Notes: generated by a model from the letters alone, not told the origin. Positions 1 to 6,998 are shown, counted from the stretch's first letter. The stretch: 30,450 nucleotides of DNA from 40CM-4-65-16 sp035279785 (GCA_035279785.1 DATEHC010000156.1:1-30450); one strand, 5' to 3'. Numbers and translations are program-made.

Positions 1-826
1 AGGTGCAGACTGGCTGCTGGGGTGGGCAGATGCAGTCTTTGGACTCGACGTTGAAGAATGACTTGACCAAGCGGTCTTCCAGGGAGTGGAAGCTGATCGT
101 CGCCATACGACCACCGGGTTTGAGTGTCGAAAGAGCTGCTCTGAGTCCTGTCTCGATCTGACCGAGCTCGTCGTTGACCTCGATCCGCATTGCCTGAAAC
201 GTGCGAGTCGCGACGTGGATGTCGCGGGGCCAGGCTTTGCGTGGGATCGCGGCTTCGACGGCTGCAGCGAGGTCGCGCGTGGTGCGGAGCGGGCGCCGCA
301 CCACGATGAACTGAGCGATGCGGCGGGCCCATCGCTCTTCGCCGAAGTCGGTGAGGATCCGTTCGAGCTCGCGCTCGCCGTACTCGTTGACGACCTTCGC
401 CGCGGTCAGCGCTGATGTCTGGTCCATCCGCATGTCGAGCGGCCCGTCGTTGCGGAAGCTGAATCCGCGCTCGGGGTCGTCGATCTGCGTGCTGGAGAGA
501 CCGAAGTCGAAGAGGATCAGGTCGGCCGGCTCGAAACCATGCTGAGCGGCGATCGAGCCAAGCTCGGCAAAGGCACCGTGGACGAGGAACGCCGAAGCGC
601 CAAACGAAGCCAGCGACTCCTGGCCGGCCTTGACCGCCGCGGGATCACGGTCGATCCCGAGCAGCCTACCGCCAGGCGTGATCCTCTCCAGGATCTGGCG
701 GGCGTGGCCCGCCTGCCCGAGCGTGCAGTCGATCGCGACCGCCCCCGCTCGGGGCTGGAGCAGCTCTATTACCTCTTGTGAAAGTGCTGGTACGTGTGGG
801 CTATTGCCCTGAGATGACCCTGTCAG
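1..826 (-). CDS. rsmH: 16S rRNA (cytosine(1402)-N4)-methyltransferase RsmH, 3' end cut by window edge
   Basis: RsmH N4-methylates C1402 of 16S rRNA in the ribosomal P site, using SAM. The minus frame is open from about 826 to base 1. It reads HVPALSQEVIELL, then the SAM-binding stretch AIDCTLGQAGHA, GIDRDPAAV, the family motif LFDFGLSSTQIDD, RGFSFRNDGPLDMRMD, and near the edge SFHSLEDRLVK followed by a CICP segment. Only the last few dozen residues should be missing. It lies directly after mraZ, the conserved start of the dcw cluster. The start is odd. Between an in-frame stop in the mraZ coding region (about 908) and the conserved HVPAL there is no ATG, GTG or TTG. The given end uses a CTG at 826-824 inside the mraZ end; this is a guess. 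The identity is secure, the start is not. Confidence 0.93.
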   Translation of the reverse strand, partial: MTGSSQGNSPHVPALSQEVIELLQPRAGAVAIDCTLGQAGHARQILERITPGGRLLGIDRDPAAVKAGQESLASFGASAFLVHGAFAELGSIAAQHGFEPADLILFDFGLSSTQIDDPERGFSFRNDGPLDMRMDQTSALTAAKVVNEYGERELERILTDFGEERWARRIAQFIVVRRPLRTTRDLAAAVEAAIPRKAWPRDIHVATRTFQAMRIEVNDELGQIETGLRAALSTLKPGGRMATISFHSLEDRLVKSFFNVESKDCICPPQQPVCT

Positions 827-1232
827 CGAATTCGGTGAAGCGTCCTTGCGCGTCTGTGCTGTAACTCTCCCATCGGGCCTCGGGCCAGATTTCCACCCGT
901 GAGCCCATCCCTATTACCACCACGGTAGACGTGCTCTCGATCCCCGCCAGCCGGCGTTGCTCCGGCTGGAGGCTGATCCGGCCCTGGCCGTCCGGCTCGA
1001 ACGGGACCGACATCGAGTAGAGCGTGCGCGCCAGCGCTCGCTGGTCGGGTCCCGGCAGCGGGCTCTGCAGCTGGGCGGCCAGGGCGTTCCACAGGTCCGG
1101 CGGGTAGATGGCGAGAACGGCGTCCTGGCTGACCGACACGTAGCTGCCCTCGCGCAGCTGCTTGCGGAACTGCGACGGGATCGCCAGCCGGCCTTTGTCG
1201 TCCACCCTCACCCGATGCGCTCCGGTGAACAC
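801..1232 (-). CDS. mraZ: Transcriptional regulator MraZ
   Basis: MraZ is a ring-forming DNA-binding protein of the AbrB/MazE-like fold that controls its own dcw operon through short TGGGN-type direct repeats. The 143-residue product has the usual family length and the two characteristic repeats: VDDKGRLAIP near residue 11, and DGQGRISLQP in the second half. The start is GTG at 1232-1230, giving MFTGAHRV, which matches the family N-terminus (MFxG). A small gene ends only three bases upstream of this GTG, so its translation is probably coupled. The 3' end overlaps the open frame of rsmH. A matching repeat array and promoter lie at 1464-1530. The identity is well supported by motifs, length and the rsmH neighbour. 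Confidence 0.95.
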   Translation of the reverse strand: MFTGAHRVRVDDKGRLAIPSQFRKQLREGSYVSVSQDAVLAIYPPDLWNALAAQLQSPLPGPDQRALARTLYSMSVPFEPDGQGRISLQPEQRRLAGIESTSTVVVIGMGSRVEIWPEARWESYSTDAQGRFTEFADRVISGQ

Positions 1233-1235
1233 GCT

Positions 1236-1469
1236 TCACCGGGACTCCCAGTAATGGAGGCGGCGGCGCTGTGTGCGGGCGCACATGCTGCAGCCACAAC
1301 CGTGGAGCTCGAGGGGAAGGCGGTTGCCGTGCTTGTCGAACCGGTGGTTGAGACCGAGGTCTCCGCCCTCATCGCGGTTGCGGGGAGAAGTGGCGTAGAG
1401 GAGGTGTATGGCGTGCTGTACCTGGACGTAGGGTGCGACGTATGCTCCGATGTCTGTTGGGTTCACCAC
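1236..1469 (-). CDS. Small Cys/His-containing protein of unknown function, first gene of the mraZ operon
   Basis: This minus-strand frame encodes about 77 residues and is not a recognised family. Counting codons by hand gives about 70% G/C at position 1, 45% at position 2 and 78% at position 3, the profile of a real gene in high-GC DNA. Two GTG starts (1469 and 1466) are possible; GGAG about five bases before the second supports 1466. The stop is three bases before the mraZ GTG, suggesting coupling. The C-terminal part carries the cluster HGCGCSMC followed by a basic tail (RTQRRR), which might bind metal or nucleic acid; that is inference. Its start lies inside the MraZ repeat array. The frame is open further up to 1511, but that stretch overlaps the -10 element. 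Confidence 0.55.
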   Translation of the reverse strand: MVNPTDIGAYVAPYVQVQHAIHLLYATSPRNRDEGGDLGLNHRFDKHGNRLPLELHGCGCSMCARTQRRRLHYWESR

Positions 1470-1498
1470 TTCTCCCCACTGATCACCGCGATTCGCCG
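1464..1498 (-). promoter_or_regulatory. MraZ-type direct repeat array (MraZ box)
   Basis: Read on the minus strand, four five-base units recur at an exact 10-bp period: CGGCG, CGGTG, TGGGG and TGGTG at 1498, 1488, 1478 and 1468. MraZ proteins bind TGGGN units spaced by five bases. This array matches that geometry, although only one unit fits the base consensus fully. It sits just downstream of the -10 element, where MraZ would block transcription of its own operon. Confidence 0.6.
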
Positions 1499-1501
1499 CG
1501 A

Positions 1502-1530
1502 ACCGTAGCAACCCCCGTTAAGGCTGTCAA
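1502..1530 (-). promoter_or_regulatory. Sigma-70-type promoter of the mraZ/dcw operon
   Basis: On the minus strand there is a perfect -35 TTGACA (1530-1525), a 17-bp spacer, and a -10-like TACGGT (1507-1502). The predicted transcription start is near 1495, at the edge of the MraZ repeat array. This is one of the two best-looking promoters in the window. Confidence 0.65.
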
Positions 1531-1698
1531 TACCTTTACCACAAGATCTAGAGGCGCGAAATCGGGCTCACGGAGATCAGACACACGATCTAGTAGGTAA
1601 GGTCCGGGCAGCCCCTAGATTCGGTAGGCAAACCTGACATTACCGAACATCAGTTTGGTCCCGAGAAAAATGCGATCTAGGCGGTCGCTTACTTCTCT
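1531..1698. other. Intergenic region with repeated GATCTAG motifs
   Basis: About 170 relatively AT-rich bases lie between the dcw promoter and the end of the ABC permease gene. GATCTAG occurs three times (1545-1551, 1587-1593, 1674-1680) and an inverted near-copy, CTAGATT, occurs at 1615-1621. A 7-bp inverted repeat TTCGGTA/TACCGAA spans 1620-1647. No gene or clear terminator is visible. Confidence 0.35.
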
Positions 1699-2532
1699 TT
1701 ACCCGCTCCGCTTGAGCAGGCCGAGCCTCTTGGCGCGGTTTTCCGCCCAGTTGAAGACCACCACGGAGATGGGGATGAGCGCCGCGCCCATCCCGAGCAG
1801 GATGGCCACGGTCGGCAGCTGGTCGGTCACCCCCGCCCCCGCGAGCAGGCTCCGGCGCATGCCCGCCAGCGCATAAGTCAGCGGGCTGATCATGCCCGCC
1901 GCCTGGAGCGGCGCCGGCAGCACGGTCAGCGGGTAGTAGACGCCCGAGACCAGGAGCATGAATCCCTGGACGGCGAACGACATCTGCTCCCCCTTCTGAG
2001 GTGAGAGCAGGGGAAGGACGGACGTGAGTATCGCCAGCCCGATCAGAGGGACGATCGACGCCGTCAACACGACGAGCGTCCCGAGGAAGTTGGCGTGGCT
2101 GAAGTCGAGGTCGAAGATGGCGACCGCGGCGATCAGCACGATGAAGGTGCGCACGAGGCCGTAGCCGATCGCGAACAGGCAGATCCCCATCAAGTGCGTC
2201 ATTCGGCGCACGGGCGCCATGAACGTGTACTCGATCGTCCCCTCCCATCGCTCCCACGCGATGGCGTAGGCCGCCTCCATGAACACGAGCGAGAGGTAGC
2301 CCCAAAGCAGCGCGCCGATCAGGAGGTAGAGCTGGGTGCGGCGCAGGTCGAACGACGCTCCGCCCGCACCGAGCGAGCCGAGACCGGAGGCCAGGAAGCC
2401 GATCGACAGCACGCTGACGATGCTGTAGAAGAGCCACACGACCTCCCAGACCCAGTACCGCTTGTAGACGTAGAGCTGGCGCTCGGCGAAGCCGAACAGC
2501 GCGCTGAGCTCAGAGTTCCTTGCCCCAATCAT
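1699..2532 (-). CDS. ABC-2 type exporter, permease subunit
   Basis: This 277-residue integral membrane protein belongs to the ABC-2 permease group. It has about six hydrophobic segments, for example around VVWLFYSIVSVLSIGFLA, LYLLIGALLWGYLSLVF and VLLIAAVAIF-like stretches. The conserved central amphipathic region WERWEGTIEYTFMAPV precedes the middle membrane helices, and the typical SGVYYPLTVLP turn is present. It forms a transporter with the ATPase encoded just upstream. Their genes overlap by four bases (ATGA), so translation is coupled. The substrate cannot be read from the sequence; drugs, antibiotics or lipids are typical for the family. Regulation should follow the attenuator upstream of the ATPase gene. 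Confidence 0.85.
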   Translation of the reverse strand: MIGARNSELSALFGFAERQLYVYKRYWVWEVVWLFYSIVSVLSIGFLASGLGSLGAGGASFDLRRTQLYLLIGALLWGYLSLVFMEAAYAIAWERWEGTIEYTFMAPVRRMTHLMGICLFAIGYGLVRTFIVLIAAVAIFDLDFSHANFLGTLVVLTASIVPLIGLAILTSVLPLLSPQKGEQMSFAVQGFMLLVSGVYYPLTVLPAPLQAAGMISPLTYALAGMRRSLLAGAGVTDQLPTVAILLGMGAALIPISVVVFNWAENRAKRLGLLKRSG

Positions 2533-3347
2533 TTGGCGACCTCCGCGGGCTCCTCGTCCTGCTCCTCGATGGTCTTGCCGGTCAGGTGCATGAACACGTC
2601 CTCGAGTGACGACGCTTCGAATTCCTGCCGAAGCCGTTCCGGGCTGTCGTCAGCCAGAACGCGGCCGCCGTCCATCATCAGGACGCGGTCGCACAACGCC
2701 GCCGCCTCGTCCATGTCGTGCGTGCAGAGCAAGACGGTGATCTCGCGCTCAGCCCGCAGACTCTCGAGGACGGTTTGCACCTCTTTCTTCGAGCGTGGGT
2801 CGAGCCCGGTCGTCGGCTCGTCCATGAGCAGAAGCGAGGGAGCAGTGAGAAAGCTGCGCGCGATGGCGACCTTTTGCTGCTGGCCGCGCGAAAGCTCCTT
2901 CATCGGCTGGTCGACCAACCCTCGCGCAAGGCCAAGCGTCTCGAGGATCTCGATCACTCGCCGTCGCGTCGCGGCGCTGCCGTAAAGCCGCGCGGCGTAG
3001 ACCAGGTTCTCCCATGGGCTCAGCTCCTTGAAGAACGCGGCTTCCACCGAAACGCGGTTGACGTGGCGGCGCACCTGCAGCGCTTCGCTCACCACGTCCC
3101 AGCCGAAGACCTTCGCCGTGCCAGCATCCGGTGTGAGCAGCGTTGCCAGGATGCGGATCAACGTCGACTTTCCGCTTCCATTGGGCCCGAGGATTCCCGT
3201 GACGCCGCCGCGCTCCACCGTCAGGTCGAGCTCGTGCAGCGCCACCTTTTCCTTCGCCTCACGCCGCCACCACGGCCCGCCGGCCTGGCGTTCGCGAACG
3301 CGGAACGCCTTCCTTACGCCCTGTATGTCGATCGCCGGGGTGTTCAT
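2529..3347 (-). CDS. ABC-2 type exporter, ATP-binding subunit
   Basis: This ATPase powers the neighbouring permease. Starting at ATG 3347 the product is 272 residues, with Walker A GPNGSGKS (about residues 54-61), ABC signature LSRGQQQ (about 152-158), Walker B LLLMDEP (172-178) and a switch histidine in LCTHD. An unusual basic/aromatic insert (PWWRREAKEKVAL) precedes the core; similar inserts occur in one group of exporter ATPases. A GTG lies three bases earlier, at 3350, but AGGAG is six bases from the ATG and only three from the GTG, so ATG is preferred. The gene follows a leader peptide and an intrinsic terminator, so expression probably depends on read-through. The end overlaps the permease start as ATGA. 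Confidence 0.9.
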   Translation of the reverse strand: MNTPAIDIQGVRKAFRVRERQAGGPWWRREAKEKVALHELDLTVERGGVTGILGPNGSGKSTLIRILATLLTPDAGTAKVFGWDVVSEALQVRRHVNRVSVEAAFFKELSPWENLVYAARLYGSAATRRRVIEILETLGLARGLVDQPMKELSRGQQQKVAIARSFLTAPSLLLMDEPTTGLDPRSKKEVQTVLESLRAEREITVLLCTHDMDEAAALCDRVLMMDGGRVLADDSPERLRQEFEASSLEDVFMHLTGKTIEEQDEEPAEVAK

Positions 3348-3370
3348 CACAATCTCCTAAAAACCAGTTC

Positions 3371-3418
3371 GAGCAAAAAGAAAAGGACCGTCACGGCGCC
3401 CAACTGCCGCACGGTCCT
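3371..3418 (-). terminator. Intrinsic terminator in the leader of the ABC operon (attenuator)
   Basis: On the minus strand AGGACCGT (3418-3411) pairs with ACGGTCCT (3391-3384). An inner CGGC/GCCG pair extends the stem, which is followed at once by TTTCTTTTTG. Only about 25 bases separate this terminator from the ATPase start, so it must be bypassed for the genes to be expressed. Flanking AAACCAG/CTGGTTT arms could form an outer stem. An upstream CTGGTCC (about 3448-3442) can pair with part of the 5' arm and could act as an antiterminator. Confidence 0.7.
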
Positions 3419-3453
3419 GCTCTGGTTTCTAGAAGTCGGTTACCGGACCAGGA

Positions 3454-3522
3454 TCAACGGTGTGCGGATGGGCGCACTCCACCCTTCAACCGGGTGAAGT
3501 CCGTTGTGTTGACGCCGCCCAT
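3454..3522 (-). CDS. Putative 22-residue leader peptide of the ABC exporter operon
   Basis: A short minus-strand ORF begins with ATG at 3522-3520, preceded by AGGAG with an ideal 7-base spacer. It encodes 22 residues, beginning MGGVNTTDF and ending RPSAHR, and stops at TGA 3456-3454. It lies between a good promoter and an intrinsic terminator, which is the arrangement of leader peptides that sense ribosome stalling. Its codons overlap two mutually exclusive hairpins: ACTTCACCC with GGGTGGAGT, and GTGCG with CGCAC. There is no run of one amino acid, so stalling by an antibiotic or by a specific nascent peptide is more likely than amino-acid starvation. That is inference. No named leader was recognised. 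Confidence 0.55.
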   Translation of the reverse strand: MGGVNTTDFTRLKGGVRPSAHR

Positions 3523-3548
3523 TAGCACACTCCTGAAAATTTGATGGA

Positions 3549-3566
3549 CACACCCGGATGGGTGTG
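3549..3566 (-). promoter_or_regulatory. Hairpin near the 5' end of the ABC leader RNA
   Basis: CACACCC (3549-3555) and GGGTGTG (3560-3566) form a perfect 7-bp stem with a 4-base loop. It should be transcribed within the first 25 or so bases of the leader from the promoter at 3578-3606. It could be a 5' stabilising stem or a protein operator. Confidence 0.45.
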
Positions 3567-3574
3567 GCAACTCC

Positions 3575-3606
3575 CTAACGTTAGCTGGCGCCAGGCGCTC
3601 AGTCAA
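3575..3606 (-). promoter_or_regulatory. Promoter of the ABC operon overlapped by two adjacent palindromes
   Basis: The minus strand shows -35 TTGACT (3606-3601), a 17-bp spacer and -10 TAACGT (3583-3578). The -35 overlaps the stop codon of the oligopeptidase gene. Two perfect 10-bp palindromes lie side by side: CTAACGTTAG (3575-3584) over the -10, and CTGGCGCCAG (3585-3594) in the spacer. These are good candidates for repressor binding. Transcription would start near 3571. Confidence 0.6.
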
Positions 3607-5638
3607 GGGCAAGCTGCGAGATGACGAAGGCCATGACGAACGCCTCCTCGCGCCACGACTCGTAACGCCCCGACGGACCCATGTGGCCCGAGCCCATCTC
3701 GGTCTTGAGGATGATCGGGCGGCTGCCGCGACTGTGGGTGCGCAGCTTCGCGACCCACTTGGCAGGCTCCCAGTAGGACACTCGCGGGTCGTTCAGGCCG
3801 CCCATGACCAGCAGCGACGGGTATTCCGCCTCCCGCACGTTGTCGTAGGGCGAGTAGCTCTTGATGTAGCTGTAGAAGTCCGGCTGCCGCGGATCGCCCC
3901 ACTCGTCGTACTCGTTGACCGTCAGCGGGAGCTTCTCGTCCAGCATCGTCGTCAGCGCGTCGACGAATGGGACCTGAGCGATCGCGCACGCGAACAGGTC
4001 CGGGCGCATGTTGAGGACCGAGCCGATCAGCAGCCCGCCGGCGCTGCGCCCGCGGATGGCGATGCGATCGGCCGTCGTGTGGCCGTCGTCGATGAGCTTG
4101 CGGGCGCATGCGACGAAGTCCTCGAAACTATTTCGTTTGGTGAGCAGGCGGCCGTTCTCATACCACTCCCTCCCCATCTCGCCGCCGCCACGCACGTGGG
4201 CGATGGCGTAGACGAATCCGCGGTCGAGAAGGCTCAGACGGTTGGAGTCGAACATCGGGTCACTGGACGCCTCGTACGCGCCGTAGCCGTACAGCATCAG
4301 CGGCGCCGCCCCCCTTTTCATCTCCCGCCGGTAGACGAGAGAGATCGGCACCCGGACACCGTCGTGCGAGGTTGCCCAGATGCGTTCGGTCGCATAGTCG
4401 TCGCGGTTGTAGCCGCCGCGCACGGGCTGCTCCTTGACGATCGTCCGCGCCCGCGTCTCCATGTCGTAGTCGACCGCCGACCACGGCGCGTTGAGCGACG
4501 TGTAGAAGAAGCGCATCACGCGGCTCTCGTAGTCGGGGCTCGACCCTGGGAAGGCGGTGTACGCCGCGTCGGGTTGATCGACGAGGTGCAGGGCTCCGCT
4601 TGCCGAGTCCAGCACCTCGAGGCGCTGGAGCCCGTCGGAGCGCTGCCCGAGCACGGCGTGGTCGCGGTGAACGTCCATGAAGTTCAAGCGCACGCCTGGC
4701 CGTTCCGCCACCACCTCGGTCCACGAATCGCGACCGGGATGCGACAGCGGCGCCGCCATCAAACGGAAGTTGGTGGCGCCGTCGTTGGTGAGGATCAGGA
4801 ACCGTCCCGCCTGGTGCTCCATCGAATACTCGATGCCATTGCGTCGCGGCTCGACCATCGACGGCTCCGCGTCCGGCTGTTCGCTGCGCAGATAAAGGCA
4901 CTCACTCGTCACTTGGCTCGCGCTGGCGATGAATACGTACGCTTCGCTCTTCGACGGTTCGACGTTGACCTCGAAGCGTTCGTCGTCCTCCTGGAACACG
5001 AGCTCGTCCTGGTCGACGCCGGTTCCGAGGCGGTGCCTCCAGACCTGGAACGGCCGCATCGCGTGATCGGGCCGCACGTAGAAGAAGGTGCGGTTGTCGG
5101 TCGCCCAGGCCGCGCCGTAGTAGACGCCGGTGATTACGTCCTCGAGCTCGCGGTGGGAGGTCAGGTCGCGGAATCGCAGCTCATGGAGCTCCGATCCATT
5201 GAGGTCCGCCGCGTAGGCGAGGAGATTCTGGTCGGGTGAGCGCTCGACGTAGCCGAGCTCGAAGTAGTCGTGGCCGCGCGCCAGCTCGTTGCCATCGAGG
5301 ATGACCTCTTCGACCGCGCCCATGGAGCCGCGCCGCCGGCAGTAGACCTCGTAGTCCAGGCCCTCGACGGTGCGCGTGTAGTTCCACCAACCCCGGTGAA
5401 AGAGTGGCGCCGAGTAATCGGTCTCCTGCACGCGCCCGACGACCTCGGCGTACAGCGTGTCCTCGAGCTCGCGAAGGCCGGACATGACCTCCGCCGTGTA
5501 GGCGTTCTCGGCCTCGAGGTACGCGATGACCTTGGGGTTGTCCTTCTCGCGCAGCCAGTAGTAGGGGTCGACGCGGCGGTCGCCATGCGATTCCAGGACG
5601 TGGGGATGCTGCGGAGCGACCGGCGGGACGGGCTTCAC
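3599..5638 (-). CDS. ptrB: Oligopeptidase B (prolyl oligopeptidase family, S9A)
   Basis: This cytosolic serine peptidase cleaves short peptides after Arg or Lys. The 679-residue product has the family's N-terminal propeller entry (DPYYWLREKDNPKV) and a C-terminal alpha/beta hydrolase domain. The catalytic triad is visible: Ser532 in GRSAGG, Asp617 in GGLNDPRV and His652 in GSGHMG. The spacings of 85 and 120 residues from Ser to Asp and His match the family. The acidic VNEYDEWGDP segment is typical of the oligopeptidase B group. There is no signal peptide, so it is cytoplasmic. It starts 21 bases after the DUF1801 gene and is probably co-transcribed with it. The promoter of the ABC operon overlaps its stop codon. 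Confidence 0.95.
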   Translation of the reverse strand: MKPVPPVAPQHPHVLESHGDRRVDPYYWLREKDNPKVIAYLEAENAYTAEVMSGLRELEDTLYAEVVGRVQETDYSAPLFHRGWWNYTRTVEGLDYEVYCRRRGSMGAVEEVILDGNELARGHDYFELGYVERSPDQNLLAYAADLNGSELHELRFRDLTSHRELEDVITGVYYGAAWATDNRTFFYVRPDHAMRPFQVWRHRLGTGVDQDELVFQEDDERFEVNVEPSKSEAYVFIASASQVTSECLYLRSEQPDAEPSMVEPRRNGIEYSMEHQAGRFLILTNDGATNFRLMAAPLSHPGRDSWTEVVAERPGVRLNFMDVHRDHAVLGQRSDGLQRLEVLDSASGALHLVDQPDAAYTAFPGSSPDYESRVMRFFYTSLNAPWSAVDYDMETRARTIVKEQPVRGGYNRDDYATERIWATSHDGVRVPISLVYRREMKRGAAPLMLYGYGAYEASSDPMFDSNRLSLLDRGFVYAIAHVRGGGEMGREWYENGRLLTKRNSFEDFVACARKLIDDGHTTADRIAIRGRSAGGLLIGSVLNMRPDLFACAIAQVPFVDALTTMLDEKLPLTVNEYDEWGDPRQPDFYSYIKSYSPYDNVREAEYPSLLVMGGLNDPRVSYWEPAKWVAKLRTHSRGSRPIILKTEMGSGHMGPSGRYESWREEAFVMAFVISQLALD

Positions 5639-5659
5639 CCGGCTAACGATAGGCGCGCC

Positions 5660-6016
5660 CTACCCGGCGAGCTTGAACGCCCTCTCGACCATCCTCTTGA
5701 CGTCGGCCCGGGATGCGTCCGCCGGTGAGGAGAGCCTGATGAACCGCATCTCCTTGCCCCCTCCCTGCAGCAGCCCGCGGCTGTCCCCGAGCTCGCGTCC
5801 GCGGTAGAAAAAGATCATCGAGTGCGCGGTCAGGGTCCCGACTCCCACGACGTTCTCGCCGTCGACGGCGAAGCGCACGAGCTTCCATACCATCGACTTG
5901 GAGCGCGGCGGGGCCATCTCGTAGTCGATCTCCTCGGCTTGCGGAGCGACCTCGCGGATCGTCTTGAGGGCCGCCTCAACGATGGGGCGAACGGCCGCCG
6001 GAACGTCGTTCCTCAT
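5660..6016 (-). CDS. DUF1801 (YdhG-like) family protein
   Basis: This 118-residue soluble protein resembles the DUF1801 family. It has an N-terminal helix with an acidic EIDYEMAPPRSK segment, a beta-rich core (MIFFYRGRELGD), the typical turn GLLQGGGKEMRFIRL, and a C-terminal helix (VKRMVERAFKL) that ends the protein. The family is often linked to iron or general stress, but no reaction is established. The start is ATG at 6016-6014; the reading does not extend usefully upstream. It lies 21 bases upstream of the oligopeptidase gene on the same strand and is divergent from the NatA-like gene. The family call is by recognition only. Confidence 0.75.
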   Translation of the reverse strand: MRNDVPAAVRPIVEAALKTIREVAPQAEEIDYEMAPPRSKSMVWKLVRFAVDGENVVGVGTLTAHSMIFFYRGRELGDSRGLLQGGGKEMRFIRLSSPADASRADVKRMVERAFKLAG

Positions 6017-6077
6017 TGTCAGAAGTTAAGACTACGGTCGGGCGGCGGACTCATCGTCCTCGCCATACTTGCGTCTC

Positions 6078-6998
6078 GTGCCCGAAACCGCCCTCGAGCT
6101 GCGCGGACTTACGAAGCGCTACGGGAGCCTGACGGCAGTGCGCGACCTGAGCTTCGACGTCAGGCCCGGCGAGGTCTTCGGGTTCGTCGGCAGCAACGGC
6201 GCCGGCAAGACGACGACGATGAGGATCGTCCTCGGCGTGTTGCTAGCCGACGCCGGCGAGGTCCTGTGGAACGGCAAGCCGATCGGTTTCGAAACGCGAC
6301 GCCGCATCGGATACATGCCGGAGGAGCGTGGGCTGTACCCGAAGATGCGGGCGGGCGAGCAGCTGACGTACCTGGCCGAGCTGCACGGTGTGAATCCCGC
6401 CGTCGCGGCCAAGGCGACGGAGCAGTGGCTCCAGCGGTTCGACCTCGCGAACCGGACCAAGGACGAGATCCAGAAGCTCAGCCACGGCAATCAGCAGCGG
6501 GTGCAGCTGGCCGCTGCGCTGGTCTTCGATCCCGTGATGCTGATCCTTGACGAGCCGTTCGCGGGCCTTGACCCGGAGGCCGTCGATTCGATGAGCGAGG
6601 TCCTGCACGAACGCGCGGCCGCCGGCGTCCCGGTGATCTTCTCGAGCCATCAGCTCGAGCTGGTCGAGCGCATCTCGGATCGGGTCGGCATCATTCAGCG
6701 CGGCCATCTAATCGCGTCCGGCACGGTCGACGAGCTGCGCGGCAAGGGGCCGGAGCACTGGTGGGTCAACGCGCCGAACGCGCCAGAGGGTTGGGCGGGC
6801 ACCATCCCGGGAACGAAGGTCGTGCGCACCGACGGCTCGCGGGTGCTGCTGGAGCTCGGTTCAAACCCAGATCCACAGGCCCTGCTTCGGGCCGCGCTGG
6901 CCACCGGACCTGTGCTCGAGTTCCACCGCGACGAGCCAAGCCTGCTCGACATATTCCGCGAAGCAATGACGGAGCAAAAGGTTGCCGCGACCGCCTGA
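6078..6998 (+). CDS. NatA-like ABC exporter, ATP-binding subunit
   Basis: This is the ATPase of an ABC-2 exporter resembling the NatA/YhaQ group. From GTG 6078 it has 306 residues, with Walker A GSNGAGKT (38-45), signature LSHGNQQ (134-140), Walker B LILDEP (155-160) and switch SSHQ. A C-terminal extension of about 80 residues (ending in DIFREAMTE) is usual for this group. An in-frame TTG at 6069 is an alternative start. CATACT at 6064-6069 resembles a -10 element ending nine bases before the GTG, and no SD is visible, so the mRNA may be leaderless; that is inference. The stop overlaps the start of the permease gene by 17 bases. The substrate is unknown; Na+ or drugs are suggested by related systems. 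Confidence 0.88.
   Translation: MPETALELRGLTKRYGSLTAVRDLSFDVRPGEVFGFVGSNGAGKTTTMRIVLGVLLADAGEVLWNGKPIGFETRRRIGYMPEERGLYPKMRAGEQLTYLAELHGVNPAVAAKATEQWLQRFDLANRTKDEIQKLSHGNQQRVQLAAALVFDPVMLILDEPFAGLDPEAVDSMSEVLHERAAAGVPVIFSSHQLELVERISDRVGIIQRGHLIASGTVDELRGKGPEHWWVNAPNAPEGWAGTIPGTKVVRTDGSRVLLELGSNPDPQALLRAALATGPVLEFHRDEPSLLDIFREAMTEQKVAATA

Noticed and set aside
1236..1511. Longer version of the small pre-mraZ gene starting from TTG near 1511
   Set aside because: That start would overlap the -10 element at 1502-1507, upstream of the predicted transcription start. A GTG with an SD site lies at 1466-1469.
3683..5239. Long plus-strand open frame of over 500 codons
   Set aside because: It lies antisense to oligopeptidase B, which has all its catalytic motifs. 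The antisense product is low-complexity and rich in Arg, Val, Asp and His, as expected from a shadow in high-GC DNA.
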